The notes below the pieces were generated by a model, which was not told where the DNA came from, did not search any database, and was given only the letters and a program-made list of their open reading frames with translations. A stretch of 64,000 nt of DNA from Acidobacteriota bacterium (GTDB lineage Bacteria; Acidobacteriota; Vicinamibacteria; Marinacidobacterales; SMYC01), in NCBI GenBank assembly GCA_004356105.1, contig SMYC01000069.1:1-64000 (forward strand), written 5' to 3'. The translations under genes and the position numbers were made by a program. Below, in pieces: positions 37,620 to 47,800 of the stretch (positions within the stretch are counted from its first letter, which is position 1; every line of letters starts with the position of its first letter).

Positions 37620-38130
37620 GTCCATACTTGGCGATGGCCTCGGCCGAGAGAACCCGCCGTGGAGAGAGGAGCTCGATTGGCTTCTGAAGCGGGTCATCCT
37701 TCATGACCCGACCGTCGGCGCCATTCGCATTGGCCGCGGCTTCGAGCGCACTCCGGAGCACAAGTCGCTCTATCATACGGGCAACCGCACCGGTCTCCCC
37801 ATCGGGAACTACACGAGCCAGTTCTTCGCGAACGTGTACCTCAACCCAGTGGATCAGTGGATCAAACGGACGCTGGGCGCTCGATTCTACTTGCGCTACC
37901 TGGACGATCTCGTTCTGCTGCACCGCGACAAGGCCACTCTAGATCTAGAAGCGTGGGAGAAACGTATCGACGCCTTTCTCCATGAGGAGCTCGAGCTTGC
38001 GTTGAACCCCGCCCGGAGAAAGCTGGCCACGGTAGCGACCGGGTGCGACTTCTTGGGTTATGTAGTGAGGCTGACCCACCGTCTCGTCCGGCGGAGGGTC
38101 GTCGCGAATTGTCGCCGAGAGCAGCAGACT
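37620..38130 (+). pseudogene. DGR-like reverse transcriptase fragment (N-terminal finger motifs missing)
   Basis: 'ELDWLLKRVILHDPTVGAI...KSLYHTGNRTGLPIGNYTSQFFANVYLNPVDQWIKRTLGARFYLRYLDDLVLLHRDK...GCDFLGYVVRLTHRLVRRRVV'; has GLPIGNxTSQ and YLRYLDD. Confidence 0.8.
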
Positions 38131-38159
38131 TCCATCAAACGGGCCATCTGCAAGGTAAT

Positions 38160-38680
38160 GTACAGGAGCGAGTGGCGCGGGCGATCTGGATCCCGACGCC
38201 TGACCGATAAGCTGGTGTCTTCCTGCGCCCGCGGAGTTATCTTGGAAGAGATCTCTCATCGCGACGAGATCGCTGATGTAGTGTCGGGAGAGCTGCTCTT
38301 CGATATCCGCCAGAAGCTCCTCTTGGAAGCCATCGGCGAGCGTCGTCACCGTCGATTTTGCCAGGTCCTCTCGTTCGAGCTCAGCGAGGCCCTCGACTTT
38401 GTCGTTCGTTTCTCGCCAAAACGTTCCGACCTGGGCCCGAGAAACTCCCGCAGCCTCTTTTCACACCTTTGTGAAAGTCCGAGAACTGTCGCTGTAGCCG
38501 CCCTCGGATCTCACTCACGATGTCGGAGGAGCCCGACACCGACGGGCGTTGTTGAAACTGAGTGACCTTCTGCTGGGTCAGCCCTCGCTTGACCTTGAGT
38601 GCTCTCGATTCTTGCTCCAACGCCAGAGCGAAGACCTTCGACAGCGCATCGAGGGCTCTTGCCGCCGAATGGGCCCGCAT
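38160..38680 (-). pseudogene. Conserved hypothetical protein remnant with several frameshifts
   Basis: 'MRAHSAARALDALSKVFALALEQESRALKVKRGLTQQKVTQFQQRPSV...QRQFSDFHKGVK' continues in other frames as 'RLREFLG', 'RNVLARNERQSRG', 'GLAELEREDLAKSTVTTLADGFQEELLADIEEQLSRHYISDLVAMRDLFQD'. Confidence 0.5.
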
Positions 38681-38709
38681 ATCTTAGCCGTCGGAGATAA
38701 TTTGTCTCG

Positions 38710-39093
38710 CTAAGATGACTCCTCCGTCTGCGCCGGGGCGGCTGGCAAGGCCCTCATGCGAATCCGGTCGTCTGTGACCACGGAGAAATGGCCAGCCCAG
38801 TCGGTTCGGCTCTGGCGCGCTTCGATCGCACGCCGATTGTCGCTGTCCGGATCGCTACCGGCGAGACGCTGCAGAACGACGCCGCCGGGCGCGGACAAGA
38901 AGAACCGAAAGACTAATTCCCCGAAGTCCTTGTCGTGCGTCAGGACTAGCCGCCGTTCTGCGCGGGCCCGAGCCAGGACCGCGTCGTTACTTTGCCCGCG
39001 CATCGATTCCCTGACGGACAGGACATCGTCACCGGCCGCGCGCAGTCCTGCGATCACCGAGGCGGAAACGTTTTCGTTAGCGATGATCCGCAT
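38710..39093 (-). CDS. DUF5615 PIN-like toxin
   Basis: 'MRIIANENVSASVIAGLRAAGDDVLSVRESMRGQSNDAVLARARAERRLVLTHDKDFGELVFR'. Confidence 0.85.
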   Translation of the reverse strand: MRIIANENVSASVIAGLRAAGDDVLSVRESMRGQSNDAVLARARAERRLVLTHDKDFGELVFRFFLSAPGGVVLQRLAGSDPDSDNRRAIEARQSRTDWAGHFSVVTDDRIRMRALPAAPAQTEESS

Positions 39094-39100
39094 TCGAGCC

Positions 39101-39228
39101 TCATGTAGGCAACAGGTAGACCCGTTCGGCCTTCAGCACCTCGCTCGCGTAGGCGAGACATGCCTGGATGTCATCCGGCGTGAGGTGTTCGTGCTCCGTG
39201 ACGATGGCGAGCACCAAGTTCCACTTCA
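39101..39228 (-). pseudogene. DUF433 antitoxin C-terminal remnant
   Basis: 'LVLAIVTEHEHLTPDDIQACLAYASEVLKAERVYLLPT' directly upstream of the DUF5615 toxin; N-terminus replaced by RND-derived sequence. Confidence 0.65.
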
Positions 39229-39520
39229 GATGAACGTGAAGCACGCGACGACGGCGAGCCTGCGGGTCGTCGTGGCCATAATCCACGCGACCGTGGCGCC
39301 GACCCGTTTTACGAAAGCGGAAGCCCAACGGACGAGGCCCCAGAGATTCTGCGCGTTTCGGCGAGGGTCACTACCTTCGGGAGACGCCTTGGCGGTCCGC
39401 AAGATGCGAGCGGAGAGCGACGGGATGACCGTCATCGAAACGATCAACGACAATAACACCGCGCAGCTGATGGTGATGGCGATATCGCCGAAAAGTTGCC
39501 CATTTCGCGACCAAGGAAGA
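39226..39520 (-). pseudogene. RND efflux transporter internal fragment
   Basis: 'GQLFGDIAITISCAVLLSLIVSMTVIPSLSARILRTAKASPEG' matches the AcrB-family TM pattern. Confidence 0.6.
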
Positions 39521-39589
39521 GCTTCTGTAAGTCCTCGCGAGCACGCTTACGACCATCGCCGTCTTCGTCTTCATCCAAGAGGAAGTCGG

Positions 39590-39847
39590 GCCGGGCTGGG
39601 GGAACGTCAACTGGTAAATCGGGTCATTCGGGATGTTGTTCCAATCAATGAGATCCTGGATGACGTAGTTGTTCACTCGGAATGGGAGCACGGCGGAAAC
39701 TGCCTTCATGTCCACACGCTGCTCTTCGGAAAGGGTCTGAAGCTCCTGGATGTCGTCGATGTCCTTTCTCGTGTAGACCTTGAACCCTGTGCGGGTAGTC
39801 TCGTCCTCGAGGATCTCGAGATTGGTGGAAATTACCGCCACTAGCAC
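39590..39847 (-). pseudogene. KamA-like (lysine 2,3-aminomutase family) N-terminal fragment
   Basis: 'DIDDIQELQTLSEEQRVDMKAVSAVLPFRVNNYVIQDLIDWNNIPNDPIYQLTFPQPG'. Confidence 0.7.
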
Positions 39848-40079
39848 CTCCCGTCATTCGCGACCGCCCCCGCTCGATTTGGGTTGTTCGACCCAAATTA
39901 AGCTCGACCCACGGGCGTTGTTTATCATACGGTGTGGATCCCGGCAAAGTTGGGCCCCGCGCATTCCTGCTTTGGGGCTTGGCGAGCCTCTTTGGGAGCG
40001 AAATGCTTCGGGTGCCTACCGTGGCCGGGTGAACTCTATCAGGGTGCCTGCGCGGTTACCAACCTCTGGTATTTGCTAT

Positions 40080-40247
40080 ATGAAATTAAACATGACGGAT
40101 AGACGACGTATTGAACTAGAAGACTTGGATCCCGTTGATAAGAAGAAGCTTATAGACCGTTTTGAGGCTTTTCAAAACGGTGTTGCCGACCTCAAGAAAG
40201 CCGCGGTTGGAGAAGAGCCACTGTTCTCTTTGGAGGACGAGCCGTGA
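40080..40247 (+). CDS. Small hypothetical protein coupled to the amidase gene
   Basis: 55 aa MKLNMTDRRRIELEDLDPVDKKKLIDRFEAFQNGVADLKKAAVGEEPLFSLEDEP; GTGA overlap with 40244. Confidence 0.55.
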   Translation: MKLNMTDRRRIELEDLDPVDKKKLIDRFEAFQNGVADLKKAAVGEEPLFSLEDEP

Positions 40248-41584
40248 GCGGAGCCGAGACTCTCGTTTCCGTTCGTGACCGCCTCGAGCGCCGGGAGTTG
40301 AGCTCTGAAGAGCTCGTTCGCGCCCAAATCGACCGGGCCGAGAAGATTGATGCCCTGAACGCGTTCATTACGCTTCTCCCCGAACGCGCGATCGAGGCAG
40401 CTCGCCGGTCCGATGAAGAGCGAGCCCGCGGTGAGCTTCGCGGGCCGCTTCACGGCATCCCAATCACCGTTAAGGATTTGGTTCATTCGAGAGGCGTCCG
40501 CACCACCTCGGGCTCGAAAATCTTTGCCGATCTTGTTCCCGAGGCGGACGCGCCCTGTCTTCGGTCGCTGCTCGACGCCGGCGCCGTGTTGATGGGGAAA
40601 ACCAACTTGCACGAGCTTGCCTACGGAGTTACGAACGTGAATCCCCACTATGGAGCCGCGCGGAACCCGTGGGACACCGAGCGGGTAAGCGGTGGCTCGA
40701 GCGGCGGCTCGGCGGCGTCCTTGGCCGCGGGCGTCGGATTCGGCTCGATAGGCACAGATACTGGAGGTTCGATCCGTATTCCGTCGTCACTCTGCGGCAC
40801 GGTCGGACTCAAACCTACCTACGGGCAGGTGAGTCGTGAGGGGGTCACCCCGCTTTCGTGGAGCCTCGACCACGTCGGGCCGATGGCGCGCACCGTCGAC
40901 GACGTGGCTCTACTCTACGAAGTGCTTACGGGGGTCGCTGCGAGCTCAGACGCGCCCGGGCCGCTCGCGCTCGGGATCCACGAGCGCTACTTTTTCGACA
41001 ACCTAGCCCCGGACGTCGAAGCTTCCGTGCGCACCGCCATTACGGAGCTCGAGCGCCTAGGGATGAAGCTCGTCGAAGTGGATATACCGGAGATCGAGCT
41101 CCAGACTACGTGTCGAAACACGATCGCGTTCTCAGAGGCGTCGTCCTTCCACGAAGACAACGTGCTCGCGCGTCCCGAGGATTATGGTGCGGACACTCTC
41201 GAGCTCTTGCGGCTCGGCCTTCTGATCCCTGCGACGGACTACCTTGCCGCGACGCGTGCGCGGCGCCCTATCGTGCGCGCTTTCCGGAAAGCCTTTCAGA
41301 AGATCGACATGCTCGTGACGCCAGCGACCGTCGCGGCAGCGCCGCGCATCGGCGACAAAACGCTCGATAACGGCGAAGAGCTTCGCAGCGGTCTGCTGCG
41401 TCTTGCGAGTCCCTTCAACACAACGGGCTTTCCCGCGGTGTCGCTGCCCTGTGGTTTCACGGAGGATGGTCGCCCGATCGGTCTTCAGCTTGCGGCAGCG
41501 CCGAACGATGAGAAGCGGCTTCTCGAGCTCGCGCGCGCCTACGAACAGAGTCAAGACTGGTCGCGGCGCGCGCCAGTGATATAG
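40244..41584 (+). CDS. Amidase / GatA-like Asp-tRNA(Asn)/Glu-tRNA(Gln) amidotransferase subunit A
   Basis: Amidase signature 'GGSSGGSAASLAAGVGFGSIGTDTGGSIRIPSSLCGTVGLKPTYG'. Confidence 0.9.
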   Translation: MSGAETLVSVRDRLERRELSSEELVRAQIDRAEKIDALNAFITLLPERAIEAARRSDEERARGELRGPLHGIPITVKDLVHSRGVRTTSGSKIFADLVPEADAPCLRSLLDAGAVLMGKTNLHELAYGVTNVNPHYGAARNPWDTERVSGGSSGGSAASLAAGVGFGSIGTDTGGSIRIPSSLCGTVGLKPTYGQVSREGVTPLSWSLDHVGPMARTVDDVALLYEVLTGVAASSDAPGPLALGIHERYFFDNLAPDVEASVRTAITELERLGMKLVEVDIPEIELQTTCRNTIAFSEASSFHEDNVLARPEDYGADTLELLRLGLLIPATDYLAATRARRPIVRAFRKAFQKIDMLVTPATVAAAPRIGDKTLDNGEELRSGLLRLASPFNTTGFPAVSLPCGFTEDGRPIGLQLAAAPNDEKRLLELARAYEQSQDWSRRAPVI

Positions 41585-41603
41585 TCCGCCGTCGGAGGTT
41601 TGG

Positions 41604-42383
41604 ATGTTATTGGAATCAAAGCGTGGTCTCATCGTCGGCATCGCCAACAAGCGCTCGATCGCCTGGGGCATTGCGCAGTCGGTGGCGCGCGAAGGGGCGC
41701 GTCTCGCGGTTACTTATCAAGGAGAGCGGCTCGAGTCGCGTGTGCGCAACCTCGCGGAGGAGCTCACTGACCCAGTGATCTTGCCGCTCGATGTGACCAA
41801 CGATGACGAGATGGACATGGCGGCGAAGACCATTCAAGAGCAGATGGGCGGGCTCGACTTCATGGTTCACGCGGTGGCTTTCGCGCTCCGTGAGGAGCTC
41901 GATGGCGCGTTCGTCGATACGTCTCGCGAAGGTTTCCGGATCGCTCATGATATCTCTGCTTTCTCGTTGACCGCTTTGGCCAAACGCGTCGTGCCGCTGA
42001 TGGGAGAGAGCGGCAGCATCATCACGCTGAGTTATCTGGGCGGGGAGCGCGTCGTCCCGAACTACAACGTGATGGGCGTCGCGAAGGCCGCACTCGAAAT
42101 GTCCGTGCGCTATCTAGCGGTCGACCTTGGGCCGAAGGGCATTCGCGTCAATGCGATCTCCGCAGGTCCGATCAAAACCTTGGCGTCGTCGGGAGTGCGC
42201 GGGATCTCGAAAATGCTCGCTTTCCATCGGACTCACGCGCCTCTGAGGCGCAACACTGATCAAGCGGAAGTCGGCGATACCGCAGCGTTTCTGGCCTCGG
42301 ATCTCTCTCGCGGTATCACGGGCGAAGTGATCTACGTGGATGGCGGCTACAACGTGCTCGGAACGGTCTTTCCCCCGTCATGA
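41604..42383 (+). CDS. fabI: Enoyl-ACP reductase
   Basis: 'GLIVGIANKRSIAWGIAQSVAREGARLAVTYQGE', 'YNVMGVAKAALEMSVRYLAVDLGPKGIRVNAISAGPIKTLASSG'. Confidence 0.94.
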   Translation: MLLESKRGLIVGIANKRSIAWGIAQSVAREGARLAVTYQGERLESRVRNLAEELTDPVILPLDVTNDDEMDMAAKTIQEQMGGLDFMVHAVAFALREELDGAFVDTSREGFRIAHDISAFSLTALAKRVVPLMGESGSIITLSYLGGERVVPNYNVMGVAKAALEMSVRYLAVDLGPKGIRVNAISAGPIKTLASSGVRGISKMLAFHRTHAPLRRNTDQAEVGDTAAFLASDLSRGITGEVIYVDGGYNVLGTVFPPS

Positions 42384-43090
42384 GATTCGTCGTCACCGAC
42401 GACATCTTCGAAGCCTTTCCCGATGTGCGTATCGGCGTTCTTGTAGCGCGCGAGATAAAAACCCCGCTCGGCATCGATCTGAGCGGCGCGCTCGAGGCGG
42501 CCCAGGAGAAAGTACGAGCGTCATTCGCGGGCACGAACGTAACCGACCATCCTCGCATCCACTGTTGGCGGGAGGCCTATCGAAGCTTTGGCGCGAAGCC
42601 AAAAAAATACCTATCCTCGATCGAGAACCTGGTGCGCCGAACGCTCAAAGGAGAGCCCATCCGGCCGATCCTTCCTCTCGTCGATATCTACAACGCCGTA
42701 TCCCTCGAGCATTTGCTACCGGTGGGCGGCGAAGATCTCGACAGCATCGAAGGCGACATCCGTCTGACCCGCGCCTCGGACAGCGAGCCCCCCGTGCGCC
42801 TACTCGGCGAAGCCGATGAGCGTGCCCCGAAACCCGGCGAAGTTATCTATACCGATGACCGCGGCGCGATTTGTCGCCGGTGGAACTGGAAGGAAGCCGA
42901 CCGCACGAAGCTCACCGAGTCGACGCGGAGCGCGGTGCTCGTCCTAGAAGCACTCCCCCCAATGACGGAGACCGACCTCCGCACCGCCATGGAAGCACTC
43001 GGAGCGCTAATTCGCAAACACACCAACGCCTCGCTAGCCGAGACCGTCCTCGACCAAAGAAAGAGGTACCATGCTTTTGTTCGTGAGTGA
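42380..43090 (+). CDS. B3/B4 tRNA-binding domain protein (PheT-like)
   Basis: 'HPRIHCWREAYRSFGAKPKKYLSSIENLVRRTLKGEPIRPILPLVDIYNAVSLEHLLPVGGEDLD'. Confidence 0.9.
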   Translation: MRFVVTDDIFEAFPDVRIGVLVAREIKTPLGIDLSGALEAAQEKVRASFAGTNVTDHPRIHCWREAYRSFGAKPKKYLSSIENLVRRTLKGEPIRPILPLVDIYNAVSLEHLLPVGGEDLDSIEGDIRLTRASDSEPPVRLLGEADERAPKPGEVIYTDDRGAICRRWNWKEADRTKLTESTRSAVLVLEALPPMTETDLRTAMEALGALIRKHTNASLAETVLDQRKRYHAFVRE

Positions 43091-43131
43091 AACAAACGGT
43101 TGGAACCTATTCTCGGGGCGGTGGAAGAGGG

Positions 43132-44856
43132 TCAATGCCTCTTGAAAACGAGTGCTCCGTAGAGGCGAGAGAGATGGGGGTCTCCCTCTACGCAGCGTGA
43201 CTCGAAGAGGGTTCTCAGGTCCACGTCGCCGTGGGCCGGCGCGACGCTATCGAGCGGGGTGGTCTCACGCTCGATGCCGTTTGGAGTGGGCTGCTCTCGA
43301 TAAAGCCGGTGGCCCAAGATCACGCCGCGGGCTTTTACGCTCTCGACGAGACTCTCCATCTTTGCTCTCAGCACGCGCTCGCGAGTGGATGGGTCGATCT
43401 CGAGCAGGGTCGAGAGGTCCGGATAGGTCAGCCGTTTTCCCGCCAGGCCCTGCGGGCGATCGGGCCGCGACCACAAGCCGGTCTCGACGCAAATGGGCCG
43501 CGCTGTATCCACCTCGAAGAGCGAGCGGCCGTCTCCAAACGTCACGGGGCCTCCGAGCAGAGCGCGGATGGTGGCCGGCACATCGTAGAGGCGCACCTGG
43601 GCATCCGAGTGAAAGCCTTGCGGTACGCCTGGACCCCGAATCCATATCGGCGTACTCTGGCCAAGCCCGAGCCCCGGATCTTCAATCGCCTTGCCGTGGG
43701 CTCCCGTGATTAGGACCAACGTGTTCTCACCGACGCCTTCCAGGAGACGGTCCGTGGCGCGGTCGATCGCCGAGAAGGTCGCATCGAAACGCGTGGCGGA
43801 TGGCTCCTGCTCAGCGTTCGTCCCGAAATTCACGAGCCCGGCGAAAGGCCGATCCGAAGCTTCTCTCGAGCGGTGAAGCGCGTCGTCCACGACCCAGTCC
43901 GGGGCGACGAGCGAGGCGATGTTTCGCCACGACGGGAGGAGCCTGCGAATGAGACCGAGACGCAAGAGCGCAAGGCTCCATATGTGGGCGCCGAGCGTCT
44001 CGCCGCGCGCGAGCGCATCGACCGTGGTCGACGGTGTATCGAGACGCTCGAAGCCAGAAGCGAAACCAGAGAAGCTCTCCCCGGCCGCGTCCGACACAAC
44101 GAACGTGAAGTAGCCCTCGTCGCGTAGCTCGGTGAACAGCGTCGCTCCAATCTGCTGCCGGCTCTCGACCGTCGGAAACTGGTGGCGGATGTCGTGCGTT
44201 CGGGGCTCCGTTCCCGTCAGCGTCGAGACCCACGAAGGGTAAGCGCGGGCTATCGGGGTGAAAGCATTTCGGTAGAGCGCTCCGCTCGGAATCTGGGAGG
44301 CGGTGAACGGCATGACCTTTGGGTCTTCGAGCCGATCCGCGTCGAGAGACTCCGAGGCGATGATGAGAACGTTGGTGGGATCGGAAGGTTGAGCGTTCGG
44401 CGACCCGCCCATCGCGGCCCAGAAAAGGATCGCGGCGACGGTCGCGATGGCGGCTTTCTTTCGCGTGTGAGCATCGTTGCCGAAGCGCCTGAAAGCAACC
44501 ACGGCGGCGGCTCCGAGCAGCAAAGCCAAACAGGCGAAGTCGAAAATGCCTGAGAGGTTTGGACCTTCGATGAGCCACCATCTATCCGCGAAAAGCTCTG
44601 GGTGGCGCGCCGCCATGCCGAGGAGTGCGAGAACGGAAACAGCCACCGTGTAGAAGGCGGAGACCGCAAGCTGCCGACGGAGCCCGGTGTTCTTACTCAT
44701 GAGCCCGGTGCTTGCCGCTCCAAGGAGGCTGCCGGTTATGAGGTGAAGGCCCAGGAGCTCGACCTCTAGAACGAGCTCTGAGCTTTCGGTGCCCGCCCAA
44801 TCGAAGAGCCACAAAAGGCCCGTGACGCTCGCACCGACAAAGATGGAAAGCGTCAT
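43132..44856 (-). CDS. Membrane-bound sulfatase-like protein
   Basis: ATG at 44856 (ATGA overlap with upstream gene); 'NVLIIASESLDADRLEDPKVMPFTASQ', 'VLITGAHGKAIEDPGLGLGQSTPIWIRGPGV'; N-terminal TM helices. Confidence 0.82.
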   Translation of the reverse strand: MTLSIFVGASVTGLLWLFDWAGTESSELVLEVELLGLHLITGSLLGAASTGLMSKNTGLRRQLAVSAFYTVAVSVLALLGMAARHPELFADRWWLIEGPNLSGIFDFACLALLLGAAAVVAFRRFGNDAHTRKKAAIATVAAILFWAAMGGSPNAQPSDPTNVLIIASESLDADRLEDPKVMPFTASQIPSGALYRNAFTPIARAYPSWVSTLTGTEPRTHDIRHQFPTVESRQQIGATLFTELRDEGYFTFVVSDAAGESFSGFASGFERLDTPSTTVDALARGETLGAHIWSLALLRLGLIRRLLPSWRNIASLVAPDWVVDDALHRSREASDRPFAGLVNFGTNAEQEPSATRFDATFSAIDRATDRLLEGVGENTLVLITGAHGKAIEDPGLGLGQSTPIWIRGPGVPQGFHSDAQVRLYDVPATIRALLGGPVTFGDGRSLFEVDTARPICVETGLWSRPDRPQGLAGKRLTYPDLSTLLEIDPSTRERVLRAKMESLVESVKARGVILGHRLYREQPTPNGIERETTPLDSVAPAHGDVDLRTLFESRCVEGDPHLSRLYGALVFKRH

Positions 44857-47800
44857 GACGCTTCCACCCAGAGCTCGTGAAGAGCGACGCGCGCCGCAAT
44901 GGTCTCGCCTTGGATCTCGACGCGAAGCGTGGTGAGTGCGGGTACGTCCTCGCTCACGCGGACGCGGCGCACACCCATGCAAAGGACGTCCCCGCCACTC
45001 GCGAGCGGGTGCCACGCGCCGGAGCGGTCTCGGCCGAGAAGCCGAACACGGATGGCGGCTCCGTCGATCGCGCGCGCGACCACGTACACCGTGTGGAGCA
45101 TCAGGGGCTTTTCGAGCGCCACGTCCAGGAACACCGCGCGCCCTTCCGGCCGCGCCGTCCATCCCTTGCCGAGGGCGGGATCGAAGATGCTGTCCAATGC
45201 ACCGCGTGGCTGGGTGCCGTCGAGGCTTGCGCCCGAAGAGCCGATCACGGAAAGCGGCACGTGATCCGCGTGCGACACCAGGCGCGGGATCGGTTGGCAC
45301 TGCGTGTCGCCATCCGCTCTCCCGAGGAGATCGCCGAGCGTGTCGAGCTCCGCGTGGAGCTCACGGACGGAGCTCGACAGCTCGTCCAAAAGCCAAAAAC
45401 TTGCGGCGTCCGAGATCGTGGGCTCATCCGACCACAGTCGGGAGAGGCTAGGCACAGCTCTTGGATCGTCCCACCCGCGCGTGAACGCCGCTTGCGCGAG
45501 AGCCTTCTCGAAACGTGACGGCTCGCCTCGGAAGGGGATGGGCCGGCTACTTCGAAATGGGCGAAACACCCGACGGCTCTGAACGTATGGGCCTGGCTCA
45601 TCCGGCTCATGGGCGATGGGCCGGTCATCGCTTGCGAGCTCGGCCCGGCCTAAATGCGAAAGAGCGCTCAGCGCGTCGTCAAAGCGATCCATGTCGTCAT
45701 CGGTCACTACGAGACCATCGAGTAGCTCGAGCGGTGAGCCGGAGGCGAGCTCGTCGAGATAAGGACCCATCTCGGCGCGAGCTCGATCCGAGCGCAACGC
45801 TTCGAGGTCCACGCGCAGCGGCTCGTTGCTCGACACGATGAATGCCTGGCCGTCCGCCATCCAAAGGCTGACGTGAGGAAAAACGGAGCGTGCTGTTCTC
45901 ACGACGAGTAAAAGTTGGCGGGCCGAAGGCGCTTTGGCACTGAGAGGCGAAAGCAGCACGCCCTGTCGTCGCAAACGGCTCGCCGCGAGCGCGTAGAGCT
46001 CTCTTCGGTGAAAAAAGGATCCGGCGGATCCGGCTTCGACGGCAATCACATCGTAGCGGTCTGCGCTTTCCATCAGAACGTTACGGGCGGTTTCCTTCAA
46101 GAGCACGAGCTCCGGCCGATTCAAGACGTCACGATTCGCTTCCGCGAACGCGCCTCCTGCCGCCGCGATCCGCGCCGCGCTGGTCTCGGTGCAAACGATC
46201 TCCTCGAATCCGTGCGCGGCGAGTGCGTTGAGCATCACACCGCTGCCCACGCCGATGAGGAGCGCGCGCTCACGCCCGGCCGTCAGAAGTGTCGCTGTAT
46301 GAGCCGCTCGATGTTTCCCGCGGCGAGCGCCCGCGTCGTCCCCGACGACCCTGTCGTTCGCGAAAATCGTCTTCACGCCGCGCGCCTCGATGACGCGGAT
46401 GAGACCACCGTTCACGTCCTCCGCGCGAAAAAGCTCCTTGCTCGGCTCGCTGGCTGGATGCGGCACGGCCATTAATGCCGCGACGTTCTGTGTTTGGATC
46501 TCCCAGCTTGCCGGAAAGAGCGGCGCCCAAAAGACGCCCGAGAGCGCTACCGCGGCGAGGAGTCGGCGGCGCGGGATGTTCGCGAGCACGTAGATGCCGA
46601 TGGCGCCTGCGAAGAGTAACAAAGCGCCAAAGAGCTCGAGCGTCCGAACACTCCCGAGCTCCGGAATGAACAAAGACGGAAACGTCCATGCTCCCAAAGC
46701 CGCGCCCAGCGCGAGGGCGGCGTGAGCTTTACCCAGACGACCGACGTCCCACGAGCCTTGGGTGGCGGCGTGGAGCGTCAGGACGAGATGAAGGCCGAGC
46801 GAGACTGCGGGCAAGAGTAAAATCCCGAGGGCGATGATGTGGCGACCCAATTCGATAACGTCACGATCGGAAGACGCGGCTAGAAATGCCGGGATGCGGT
46901 CCCATGCGTCCATGCCGAGCAGCACGGAGATGCCCCCGAGGGCGAGTGCAAAGCCTATCCAGTATCGTGGTCGTCCGCTCGAGAACAGTAACGCTCCGCA
47001 GGCGACGGCGAGAAAGAGTGCGGCGAGCGCCGCGCCCCACATGGGGATCGGGCGCTCGCCAAAAACGGCGAAGAGATGTGTCCACACAAAGCCGAGGCCG
47101 CAAACGAGATAGCCGTTCACGAAAGCCAGGAACAAGAAGAAGTGGAAGGAAGGGCGCAAGGATATGCCGCGACGAGCGAGGAGTAGCGCTCCGAGACTTG
47201 CACCGCTAACGAGCGCCACCGTTGTCGGACGCTGAAGCACGAAAGCGAGCATCGATCGAAAGAACACGATCGTGAGAACGAGTCCCACGAGCCCGAAGAC
47301 TGGCACCAACTTGTTCCAAGCGATCGGGGGAGCTTCGATCTCGGGCTCGTCGAAAGCTCGCCGAGCTTCGCCCTCGAGTCTTACGGGAGCGGCGTGGCGG
47401 TAGGCGAGAAAGGCGAGTACAAGATGGATAAGAACGACGAGCCACATGCTCCCGAGAAGCCCGAGCGCGGGGACGAGCACATAGGCGGAGGTCCAAGCGC
47501 CGAGAGAGGCGCCGAGCGCGAGACGCGCAACGAGACCGCCGCGCTTGGCCCCGTGGAGTAACGTGGGCGTCGACACGCCCGTTAGGAATGCCGGCAAGCC
47601 GAGAGCGAGAAGGCCGAAGCCGAAACGTGCGGCGCCTCGTGCCGCTTGGGAGCTCTCATGGATCGACGGCGCGAGCCCGAGATAGAGCTCGCGAAACATC
47701 GGAAGAAGAAGAGGGAAGCTCGCCCCGTATAGGGCCAACGCTGTGATGGCTAACGCATAGAGGCGCAGCGGGCGCTCGGCCCGCGCCGACCAGATACTTG

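Noticed and set aside
37936-37950. CTAGATCTAGAAG similarity between 32938 and 37938
   Set aside because: Short restriction-site-like palindrome inside RT coding sequence (TLDLEAW); most likely chance.
37620-38130. RT fragment as a retron or group II intron
   Set aside because: No intron-like maturase region, no catalytic intron RNA recognised and no msr/msd-like structure seen; GLPIGNxTSQ/YLRYLDD fits the DGR-like group better. Not proven without phylogeny.
36460-38700. DGR template repeat near the RT
   Set aside because: Scanned for a copy of the 35680-35790 region with extra adenines (AAC runs); none seen in the window.
43132-45300. 722-aa version of the sulfatase ORF
   Set aside because: N-terminal ~148 codons are low-complexity frame overlap with the 1048-aa gene; ATG at 44856 gives ATGA coupling and a TM start.
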